A stretch of 64,000 bases of DNA from Streptomyces scabiei 87.22 (GTDB lineage: Bacteria > Actinomycetota > Actinomycetes > Streptomycetales > Streptomycetaceae), in the NCBI RefSeq assembly GCF_000091305.1, contig NC_013929.1, positions 8,928,001 through 8,992,000 of the forward strand. The letters are read 5' to 3'. Each line of letters opens with the position of its first letter. Position 1 is the stretch's first letter. A program made the translations under genes and the position numbers. Positions 44,101 through 50,859 of the stretch are shown piece after piece. Under the pieces are notes generated by a model that was not told where the DNA came from, did no database searches, and saw only the letters and a list, made by a program, of their open reading frames with translations.

Positions 44101-46300
44101 GCTCGGCCGGCCGGCCACGGTGCGCGGCCGGGAAGAAGGTGCCCAGCAGCGCCCGGAAATCGGCCACCGCTCCTTGCCGCAGTGCCTCCTCGACGCGCTC
44201 GCGCATCGCCGAGCCCGGCGGCAGCGCGTCCCGGGCCTGCCGCAGCGCCGTCAGGGCGGCGGTCCGTTCCTCGCCGGTCGCCTCGCCCCGCGTGACGAGG
44301 ACGAGCCCGAGCGTGCCGGCGACCGCCAGCATCGTCGCCCGGAGCGCCCACGCCTCGGGTTCCAGCCGTGGGGCGGCCCGCAGCAACTGGCCCGTCCACG
44401 CACGGCAGTCGGCCGCGGAGGGCGATCCGTCCGGTGACCGCAGGAAGTCCACCATGACGGAGACGAAGACGAAGTGCGGTTCCCGTTCCAGGGTGGCCGG
44501 GTCCAGCAGCCCGGCCAGCAGGTGCAGATCGTCCTCGACGGTGGGGAACCCGCTGACGTCCGGAAGGGGCGGCCCGCCCGGTCCCTGGGGAACGGCGAAC
44601 GGGTCGGTGTACCAGACGCGGTACAGCATGGCCGTCAGGAACGACCCGTTGAGGTTCTCGTCGCGGAACTCGCTGTCGGCGGGCGCCCGTTCCAGCACCA
44701 CGCGCAACACGCGCAGGGCCTCGCGCAGGGACGCGTGCCGGACCTGCGGCAGCGCGCAGGCGAAGTCGAGGAGCAGCGCGACGCCCAGCAGACACTGGGC
44801 GCCCAGGTGGAGTTCGTCCTGGTGGTGGTAGAGACCCGTGCCGGTACGCAGCAGGTCGATGGCCTCGCGGAGGTCCGTCACGATGCGCGGCACCGTACGG
44901 TCCAGGGCCAGCGACGGATCGGCCGCGCCCGTGAGGAGGGCGTTGTTGCTGAGGTCGTACGCGTTGGGTGTGCCGCGGTCGATCACCCGCCGGGTCAGGA
45001 CGATCGCGGTCTTCAGCACCAGCTCGGCCCGGTCGGTGTCGTCCGGGCCGATGAGGGCGGCGAGTTCACGGGCCCGGACGGTGAGGAGGCCGATGCCGTC
45101 CTCGTCCAGCAGCTGGTCCGACAGTTCGATCCAGAGCAGGTCGACGATCCCCGCCAGACAGGCCACCAGGTCCGCCCGGGCCTCCGCGACGGCCCCCGGG
45201 TCCGCCCCGGGACGGCCGGGGTCCGCGGCGCGGGAGAGCCGGGTCCGCGCCTTCTCCCACAGGGCCAGCGCCTCGGCGCGGTCGACGGCCGGTGCGGGGT
45301 CGCCGGGATGAGGCACCGCACGGTTGACTTCGGAGCGCTCCGCGAGGGCGAGCCCCAGGTTCGTCGCGATCCGGTGGGCGGCCTCCTCGGGCAGTGCGGG
45401 ATGGGCGAGAGCCGTCCGGTACCACTCCACGGCCGCCGCCCGGCCCGCCCGGCCGGTGCCGGCCTGCGTGAGCGCGTCGCACACGTCCGCGCCCAGCTCG
45501 GCCGCGTCGGCGCCGGCCGGCCCGGGGTCGGCCAGCAGGGGCCGCAGGACCGTCAGCAGGGCGACGAACTCCGGTGCGGGGTCCGGGGTTTCGGCCGGGC
45601 CGCCGGACGTGCGGTGGCGGTCGCCGAGTTCGAGGTAGGACAGTAACGCGAGGTCGAAGGCGACCGCGGGGCGCAGGTCCGCGTCGAGGTCCTCGCTGTC
45701 GTGCGCCGACCGCAGATGTCCCACGGCCGCGCGGCGGTCCGCGAGCCGTTCGGGGCTGTCGTGTTCGGCGCACCGGCAGCGGTCCGAGAGGACCAGGCCC
45801 AGCACCGCGCGGCACTGGGCGGGATCCGGCAGGCACCGCGCGTCCGGTCCGTCGAGGATCGGGCCGAGGAGGTCGACGACCCGGTCGGCGTCGGCCGACC
45901 GCCGGGGGGCGTCCTCGCCCGTGCGCCAGCGTTCCGCGAGGTCGAGGGCGAGTTCGCGGCGGACCAGCACCAGGTCACGGGGGTCGGGCGGACCCTCCGG
46001 CCCGGGGGACGTGAACGCCTCGACGGTCAACGCGTGGACGGTGTCCAGCCGTGCGATGGTGTCGTCGAGATGCCGGAGTGCCTGTCCGTGGGCGTAGCGG
46101 ATCCGGGACGCGTCGGCGGACAGACCGAGCAGCAGACGCCGTTCGGACGGCCCGGCGGGGGCGCCGGACAGCTCCGCCAGCATCCGCTCCACGTCGTCGA
46201 CGAGGTTCACGACGTACCCCCCGTCCTCCTGACCGAGGGCGTCCTCGGCGGCTTCGAGGAGTTGTACGACCACGTCGATCCGAGCGAAACGATCTGTCAT
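41180..46300 (-). CDS. CHAT-domain protease with TPR-like helical repeats
   Basis: A 1706-residue protein. Most of it is helical repeat of TPR type in two halves separated by a Pro-rich linker near residues 740-780 (RPRPQEPAPADPPDDES). The last 300 or so residues are a CHAT (caspase HetF-associated) peptidase: an entry strand VLAPVGPLGIVPWHAAL, catalytic His1552 in LLHVNCHAD, and Cys1598 in VLLANCTSD followed by ATAFLGVGATAVVGSRWAV. CHAT proteases act in bacterial cell-death and phage-defence systems. ATG 46300 is preferred over GTG 46348, where codon usage is poor. It diverges from the antitoxin-like gene. Confidence 0.88.
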   Translation of the reverse strand: MTDRFARIDVVVQLLEAAEDALGQEDGGYVVNLVDDVERMLAELSGAPAGPSERRLLLGLSADASRIRYAHGQALRHLDDTIARLDTVHALTVEAFTSPGPEGPPDPRDLVLVRRELALDLAERWRTGEDAPRRSADADRVVDLLGPILDGPDARCLPDPAQCRAVLGLVLSDRCRCAEHDSPERLADRRAAVGHLRSAHDSEDLDADLRPAVAFDLALLSYLELGDRHRTSGGPAETPDPAPEFVALLTVLRPLLADPGPAGADAAELGADVCDALTQAGTGRAGRAAAVEWYRTALAHPALPEEAAHRIATNLGLALAERSEVNRAVPHPGDPAPAVDRAEALALWEKARTRLSRAADPGRPGADPGAVAEARADLVACLAGIVDLLWIELSDQLLDEDGIGLLTVRARELAALIGPDDTDRAELVLKTAIVLTRRVIDRGTPNAYDLSNNALLTGAADPSLALDRTVPRIVTDLREAIDLLRTGTGLYHHQDELHLGAQCLLGVALLLDFACALPQVRHASLREALRVLRVVLERAPADSEFRDENLNGSFLTAMLYRVWYTDPFAVPQGPGGPPLPDVSGFPTVEDDLHLLAGLLDPATLEREPHFVFVSVMVDFLRSPDGSPSAADCRAWTGQLLRAAPRLEPEAWALRATMLAVAGTLGLVLVTRGEATGEERTAALTALRQARDALPPGSAMRERVEEALRQGAVADFRALLGTFFPAAHRGRPAEPPRPRPQEPAPADPPDDESTLAPPTIDPSATILLGDGSPDPFAVPLGRVAEILSGAPEPASPVEAAARALAHHRRWLRERDGQDLTRAIALVRHALGVLGRTAPDGVRPADTASPDLADRCAEFLARLLLDRHVLLGDHADLDAAVHEYDLLLDRTPDRLTRPPLHTVLARAGDPRVPPHLFRAGEPAEPAPFRAELLAGAGPAWLLLARSRRRHSTTLADDAVRAWEEARHALPPDHQSGPAVRAELAAHGLRQAREAGDTAAVRACVDALVEAAAACPADSPHRPALCLRAAAALARPGDTDGGPADGAAAGPDRADALGRGIALLRDAAERGPHEFHGSRGRCLYGLGSLLLARHLVTGRREDLTESVGVLREAWAVLNASPGDPFAIALIRTIALAHRAFGPGDARHRRQSRETARSALTGYGRSVLLQSGADHGLEAARAIAPDMLRLVRWSLADGLPESAFEALELGRGLVLNAATMNVTVPDLLRGAGRPALADAWVRAAADGGGRLGEVPDDLRGRVLEALAGSAAEKRLLSAPSPAVLGRTLRRLGSDVLAYLVPGEDGAPGHAVLVTATGVVGSLRLPKLTSVSAGPVGAYAASLEAFQRAGRLDPPAPHHPLVMHELHRKRLLRLEKEWRQALQRLCAWAGEAAMAPLLAAADTWWPGRAPRVVLAPVGPLGIVPWHAALCPAPGRGGAGGRAAEDGGHACERAVISYCASARQLIEVAARPTAVLGGGAVAVVVDPDGSATMHREAALVAALHPEVTVIGGTGEDAGAVGAPGPGRSAPLPPEPRSLERFLPGRGSAPTALLHVNCHADTGPTSNDSVLKLDATHTVSVQDLLTGAAGRDPGMPGGTVLLANCTSDLTLSDHDEALTLATAFLGVGATAVVGSRWAVADDPRTTLLVLLVHHHMKRGVPPRDALRAAQLWMLDPGRVLPAELAACAPLVADTAHGPLDELEVWASFTHHGQ

Positions 46301-46429
46301 CCCGGATTCATCGGACTGATCATCGAAACCCTGATTCCCGGTGTACACGAAAACCCCCCGCCCGCGCCGGGGAATGTCCCCGTACCGGCATCTGAATTGC
46401 CAAGGGGATCGTAGCTCACTAGCGTACGG

Positions 46430-46449
46430 CCGTAATCCGTATTACGGAT
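46430..46449. promoter_or_regulatory. Palindromic operator candidate before toxin operon
   Basis: CCGTAAT-CCGT-ATTACGG (46430-46447) is a perfect dyad, and the overlapping ATCCGTA-T-TACGGAT (46435-46449) is another. It touches the ribosome-binding site of the antitoxin-like gene and lies in the 165-bp divergent region shared with the CHAT gene. Such a site is typical for antitoxin autorepression. The 11-mer TTACGGATCGG also occurs at 586-596, upstream of the TetR-like gene. Confidence 0.55.
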
Positions 46450-46465
46450 CGGAGGAGGGGAACGC

Positions 46466-47197
46466 ATGGATGATTACGAGCAGCAACTCATCGCGGCGCT
46501 CGTGTCGGAACCGCAGTCGATCCGGGAAAAACTCTCCCCGGCGGACCGGGAACAGCTCGACGTACTGCTCGACCTCGTCGCCGAGGGCGGCGGCGAGCAG
46601 CGGTCACGGGGGATCGCGCGGGCCGTCGCCGCCCATCTGCGCGCGGCGCTGCCGGACGACGAGGGGAGCGCGGTGGGCCGGCGGTACACCTCCTCGTCGC
46701 TCACCCGACGGCCCCCGCACGACGTCCTGCTGGAACGCTTCGCGCCGGGAGGCACGGGCGGTACAGGTGGTGCGGGCGGCCCGTCCGCAGGCGCCCGGAC
46801 CGGCTCGTACGCGACCGCTTCTCCCGCCGGGCCCGCGCCCGCCCCCGGGGTGCGGTGGGCCTCGGCCCGTGACCGGCTGCTGGCCGAGCCCGCCCTGACG
46901 GACACGGACCTGACGGAGATCTTCGGGGCCGCGGCCGAGCATCCCGAACTGATCCGGCTGCGCGCGTCCCAGGGTCCCGAGCGGCTGCCCGCGTTCCAGT
47001 TCGACGGGGAGGGCCGGCCGCGGTCCCTGGTGCTCGCCATCAACACGATGCTGGGCGCGGCGGCCGACCCCTGGGGGGTGGCCGACTGGTGGCTCGGGCC
47101 CAATCCGTGGCTGGAGGCCGTGCCGGCGGCCCTGCTCGGCGCGGGGCTGGACGATCAACTGCTCGCCGCCGCGAGCGTGGTGGGGGAGGACTACTGA
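46466..47197 (+). CDS. MbcA/ParS-like antitoxin candidate
   Basis: A 243-residue protein. The C-terminal 60 residues (GVADWWLGPNPWLEAVPAAL, then LGAGLDDQLLAAASVV) resemble the toxin-binding part of MbcA/ParS/Xre antitoxins, which end with a W-L-x-x-P-N-x-x-L pattern followed by tP-x-x-L-L. The N-terminal half lacks an obvious Xre HTH; residues 1-60 are helical and acidic, and 85-125 are Gly/Ala/Pro-rich. GGAGGAGGGG precedes the ATG. It ends 1 nt before the RES gene, the usual antitoxin-toxin order. It is longer than known family members (about 150), so extra functions are possible. Confidence 0.68.
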   Translation: MDDYEQQLIAALVSEPQSIREKLSPADREQLDVLLDLVAEGGGEQRSRGIARAVAAHLRAALPDDEGSAVGRRYTSSSLTRRPPHDVLLERFAPGGTGGTGGAGGPSAGARTGSYATASPAGPAPAPGVRWASARDRLLAEPALTDTDLTEIFGAAAEHPELIRLRASQGPERLPAFQFDGEGRPRSLVLAINTMLGAAADPWGVADWWLGPNPWLEAVPAALLGAGLDDQLLAAASVVGEDY

Positions 47198-47198
47198 C

Positions 47199-47882
47199 AT
47201 GGCCCGTGGAGCGAAACTTCCCGAGAAGGGCGCGGCCGACGCCCGCAGGACGGTGCGCAGGGCGGGCGAGGTGTTCTACCGGGTGCACTCGCGGCGCCGC
47301 GCGGCGGACCGCTTCAACCCGGAGCCGCAGGACCATCACTTCGGCGGCGGCCGCTTCGACAGCACCCCGAACGATTCCTACGCGTACCTGTACGCGGCCC
47401 CCAGGCCCGAGACCGCGATCATCGAGAGGTTCGTCCGCACCCTGCGCTTCGACGGCCTCGGCAACTCCCGGATCCTGCTGCGGAAGGAACTGGAGGGCAG
47501 GCTGCTGTCCCAGGTCAGGCTCACCCGCGACGTCGAACTGGTCTCCCTGTGCAGCATCCTCCACCTCAACGCGGTCCAGCAGAGCGACTGGTGGCTCGTG
47601 GAGTCCGACCCGACGGAGTACGCGTTCACCCGGCGCTGGGGGCACTGGCTGCGCGCCGAGGCCGAGTGGGCGGACGGGTTCGTCTGGCGCTCGCGTCTGG
47701 ACGGCCCCCACGAGTCCCTGGTCCTGTTCGGCTCCACGGCCGAGAGCGACCTGCTCACGGTGACCGAGGAGCCTGCGAGGGTCCTCGACGACGAGGACGG
47801 CCTGCGCTGGCTGGCCGGGACCCTGGAGGAGTACCACGTCGAGATCGGGTCGGTGGACCGGTTGCCGGGCATCGGGTCCTGA
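47199..47882 (+). CDS. RES-domain toxin (NAD-degrading)
   Basis: A 227-residue protein. It contains the RES arrangement of Arg, Glu and Ser: Arg28 in FYRVHS, GGGRFDS (Arg52) with YLYAAPRPETAIIERF (Glu76), and Ser165 in VWRSRLDG. Known RES toxins use NAD, either breaking it with phosphate or ADP-ribosylating a target. FNPEPQDHHFGG in place of the usual short loop, and a C-terminal extension, make it longer than the classic about 150 residues. It starts 1 nt after the antitoxin-like gene, so both are co-translated. Confidence 0.82.
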   Translation: MARGAKLPEKGAADARRTVRRAGEVFYRVHSRRRAADRFNPEPQDHHFGGGRFDSTPNDSYAYLYAAPRPETAIIERFVRTLRFDGLGNSRILLRKELEGRLLSQVRLTRDVELVSLCSILHLNAVQQSDWWLVESDPTEYAFTRRWGHWLRAEAEWADGFVWRSRLDGPHESLVLFGSTAESDLLTVTEEPARVLDDEDGLRWLAGTLEEYHVEIGSVDRLPGIGS

Positions 47883-48054
47883 CCCTGCCTCCGCGCACTC
47901 ACGGGGGTCCGGCCGGACTTTTTCCGGGCGGGAACCGGTAGCTTTCCGGATTCTCGCCGGAGATCGGTGGAACGGGTTCCGATCCCGGACGCCACTCGTG
48001 CATACTTCTGGTCGAAAGGCCGCGGAAAAGCACGGGGGAATGCGGCAGTAGGAA

Positions 48055-48102
48055 AGCGCGGTATTCGAGTTCCACGGGGCGAGCGAATTCGAATACCGTG
48101 CT
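48055..48102. terminator. Bidirectional hairpin between RES and macro genes
   Basis: CGGTATTCGA (48059-48068) pairs with TCGAATACCG (48089-48098); with one G-U pair the stem extends to about 14 bp (48055-48068 with 48089-48102) around a 20-nt loop. It lies between convergent stop codons. The whole 47883-48137 gap is AT-richer than its neighbours and has no gene. Confidence 0.65.
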
Positions 48103-48137
48103 CTTCCGTCCCCGCCCCGTCGTACATTTGAGGAATA

Positions 48138-49295
48138 TCAGGGCCGCCGGTCGCGCAGTACGTCGATCACCGCGCGCGCACTGAGCGGATTACGGGTCAC
48201 CAGATGCACCGACCAGTCGGGGTCGGCCCGCAGCACCTGCTCCAGCGTTCCGACGACGGTCTCGGCGCTGGTCCGTGCGTCGAGGCCGCCCCGGCCCGCC
48301 CCGAGCAGAGGGAGCGCGACGGACCGCAGCGGCGCGCGGCCCGCACGCCGCTCGGCCGCCGCCAGCTGGAACACGCGCCGGACGGCGGTCGCGACGGCCG
48401 CGGGCGCGGTCTCGTACCCGTCGCCCGCCGCCGAGGGCGTGGCGACCGCCGCGTGCAGGATGCGCCGCACCCCCTGCGCGGCCAGCGCCCCCGGCGAGGT
48501 CACGGCGACCGTACCCGCCGTCACCGGGAGCCCGGGCACTCCGAAGTTCCGCACCCAGTCGGCGAGTTGACGGGCTATCACATCGTCCGTGATCCGTCCG
48601 ACGGCGTCCTTCGTGGCCCCCGCCCGCCGCAGGCTGCCGGAGACCGTCCGCCGGAACGTCTTCGACATCTCGAAGTAGATGTTCTCCGAGGACACCAGCA
48701 CGTCCACGCCCGTCACCAGCTCGATGGGCGCCACATGCAGGGTGAGCAGGACGTCCCCGTGGGGGAACGCGGTCCGTAACACATGGCGTCCCGCGCGGAC
48801 GGGGACGACGTCGCCGTCCGCGGCGCTCTCCCGGACGTTCTCCCGGGACTCCGGGGCGGGCCCGGCCCGGTGGCCCTCGAAGTTCAGGACCGCGCGGGCC
48901 ACCTGCTGGAGCATCAGCTTCTCCTGGTGCTTGCGGAACCGCTCCGCCCCCACCCCGTAGACATGGGCCGCCCGCGCCCGGCGCTCCTTGCCCGACAGAT
49001 CGCGGGTGCCGGGGGCGAAACCGAACGAGTGCAGGGCCGCGTCCCGCAGCAACTCCCCTTCCAGGCCCAGCAGTACGGCGTGCAGCAGGCGCTCCACCGC
49101 CTCCGGCTCCGCGCGGCCGCCGGGTGCGGACGGCTCCGCACCCGGGGACCGGTCCGCGATGTACGCCGCCAGCGTCTCCAGCCGTGCCTCGTGCAGCCGC
49201 AGCAGCCCCAGCGCCCGGACCCGGCCCAGTTCGTCGACCAGCCTGTGCAGTGTCGTCGGGAGGTCCGGTCCGGTGTGCGCCTGCTCATCAATCAC
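48138..49295 (-). CDS. Macro-domain protein
   Basis: A 385-residue protein. The N-terminal 160 residues are helical with no known domain. The C-terminal part (about 185-385) matches a macro domain: VLVSSENIYFEMSK, GVRRILHAAVATP, SVALPLLGAGRGGLD (the glycine-rich phosphate loop) and VHLVTRNPLSARAVIDVL. Macro domains bind ADP-ribose and often remove it from proteins or nucleic acids. Encoded next to a NAD-using RES toxin, it could sense or reverse that chemistry. The two genes converge. GTG 49295 is the start used. Confidence 0.8.
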   Translation of the reverse strand: MIDEQAHTGPDLPTTLHRLVDELGRVRALGLLRLHEARLETLAAYIADRSPGAEPSAPGGRAEPEAVERLLHAVLLGLEGELLRDAALHSFGFAPGTRDLSGKERRARAAHVYGVGAERFRKHQEKLMLQQVARAVLNFEGHRAGPAPESRENVRESAADGDVVPVRAGRHVLRTAFPHGDVLLTLHVAPIELVTGVDVLVSSENIYFEMSKTFRRTVSGSLRRAGATKDAVGRITDDVIARQLADWVRNFGVPGLPVTAGTVAVTSPGALAAQGVRRILHAAVATPSAAGDGYETAPAAVATAVRRVFQLAAAERRAGRAPLRSVALPLLGAGRGGLDARTSAETVVGTLEQVLRADPDWSVHLVTRNPLSARAVIDVLRDRRP

Positions 49296-49448
49296 CGCTC
49301 AAGGATGGGCAGAGGGCCCGCACCCGGCAAGCGGTTTGGGACGATCGGGAGAAAACGGTACGACTATTCGCCCGCCGACGAGGTCAGGGTGACGTCGTAC
49401 GTCCACGTCCGTCCGTCGTGGCCTGCGGAGAACCACGTCGGTGCGCGT

Positions 49449-50582
49449 TCAGTGGCGGGGGGACCGGCGGACCGTCAGGACGGCGACGTCGTCGTGCCGG
49501 CCGCCGCTGCCCGCGTACGCCCGTGCGTCCTCGTACAGGGCCCGGGGCAGGTCGGTGGGGGAGAGGTCGAGGTGCTCCGCGAGGCGTTCGTCGACCGGGT
49601 AGAACGTGCCGTCGGCGGCGCGGGTCTCGGTGAGGCCGTCGGTGCTCAGCAGCAGCGTCGCGCCGTCCGGGAACGGGAACCAGCCCACGGTGGTGGGTTC
49701 GACCGCCAGCTCGGCCAGCCCGAGCGGGACACCGGAGTCCAGCTCGGCCGTGGTCACCCTCCCTTCGTGCATCACGTGCGGGGGGACGTGCCCGCAGTTG
49801 ACCGCCTGGGCCTCCTCCGTCAGCGCGTCGACGCCGATGACGAGAGCGGTCACGAAGCGCTCGTCGTCGCCCGTGTTCTCGGCGTAGGAGTTGTGGCGGA
49901 CCACGGCCGCGTCGAGGGCGTCGGCGAGCGCGGTGAGCGTGGGCTCGCGGTGGGCCGCCTCACGGAAGGTGCCGATGACGGCGAACGCGGCGCCCACGGC
50001 GGCCAGGCCCTTGCCCTGGACGTCACCGATCAGCACTCGGGTCCCCCAGGGCGAGGCGACGACGTCGTAGATGTCGCCGCCGACGAGACGGTCCTCCTGC
50101 AGGGGTTCGTACACGCCGTTGACCAGGACGTCGTCGGTGAGCAGGGGGAGGGGGTGCAGGATGTGCCGCTGCATGGCCGCGGCCGTGGAGCGCAGCCGGA
50201 ACATCTCCGCCTCGCGTCCGATCCGGCGGTGACAGGCGTACACCGAGGCGGCGCCCAGGGTCAGGGTGAGCAGCACCAGCAGGAGACGGTCCAGCCAGCG
50301 GTCCGCGTCGACGTTGCGCACCACGGCCGTGGCGGTGACGACGAGGGTGGTCCACGCGGCGACGAACGCCGTCTGGCGAACGGTGCACAGCGCCGACGCC
50401 GTCCCCGGCAGGAACACCAGCAGTCCGAGCAGCCACACCTCGGACCCGGACAGCACGCCGAGGGCCTCCACCAGGGCCGTCACGGCCAGGACGCCGAGGA
50501 CGAGTTCGGCGTTGCGGGGCGGCTCGATGGCCTCGAAGGCATCGACGGCCTCGGCGGACCTCTTCCGGCGGCTACCGGCCAT
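49449..50582 (-). CDS. Membrane SpoIIE-type PP2C phosphatase
   Basis: A 377-residue protein. About residues 25-115 hold four hydrophobic helices; the SpoIIE domain (about 140-372) follows with metal-binding motifs LVGGDIYDV, IGDVQGKG, LLLSTDGLTETR and GRHDDVAVL. It is similar in layout to the phosphatase at 18.4 kb, so the two may be paralogues. ATG 50582 has GGGAG upstream. It diverges from the LuxR gene. The likely substrate is a phosphorylated STAS protein. Confidence 0.88.
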   Translation of the reverse strand: MAGSRRKRSAEAVDAFEAIEPPRNAELVLGVLAVTALVEALGVLSGSEVWLLGLLVFLPGTASALCTVRQTAFVAAWTTLVVTATAVVRNVDADRWLDRLLLVLLTLTLGAASVYACHRRIGREAEMFRLRSTAAAMQRHILHPLPLLTDDVLVNGVYEPLQEDRLVGGDIYDVVASPWGTRVLIGDVQGKGLAAVGAAFAVIGTFREAAHREPTLTALADALDAAVVRHNSYAENTGDDERFVTALVIGVDALTEEAQAVNCGHVPPHVMHEGRVTTAELDSGVPLGLAELAVEPTTVGWFPFPDGATLLLSTDGLTETRAADGTFYPVDERLAEHLDLSPTDLPRALYEDARAYAGSGGRHDDVAVLTVRRSPRH

Positions 50583-50859
50583 GGGGACTCCCGGGCAGAT
50601 CGTGATCTCCCCGTACGGTAAGCCGGGCCGGGTCGCGCGGGGGAGGCGCCCCGCCGGTCCGGCCCGGCAGGGCCCTCCGGGCCGGGCGCCCGGGCGGACC
50701 GGCGGCCGGGGCGCCGCCCGGATCCCACTCGGGGGCGTACGCCATGGAGGCGGCCGGCGCGGGTGAGCCGGCGTACGGCGTGGTGCGGCGAGATGCCGTG
50801 CGGTGCAGGCCCCCCACGCCCTCGGACGACGCGGCGCGCGGGCGCGGAGGAACACTGGG

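Noticed and set aside
46301..46348. GTG 46348 as start of the CHAT gene
   Set aside because: Third codon positions in the 16 extra codons are A/T-rich, unlike the rest of the gene; ATG 46300 fits better, though this is not certain.
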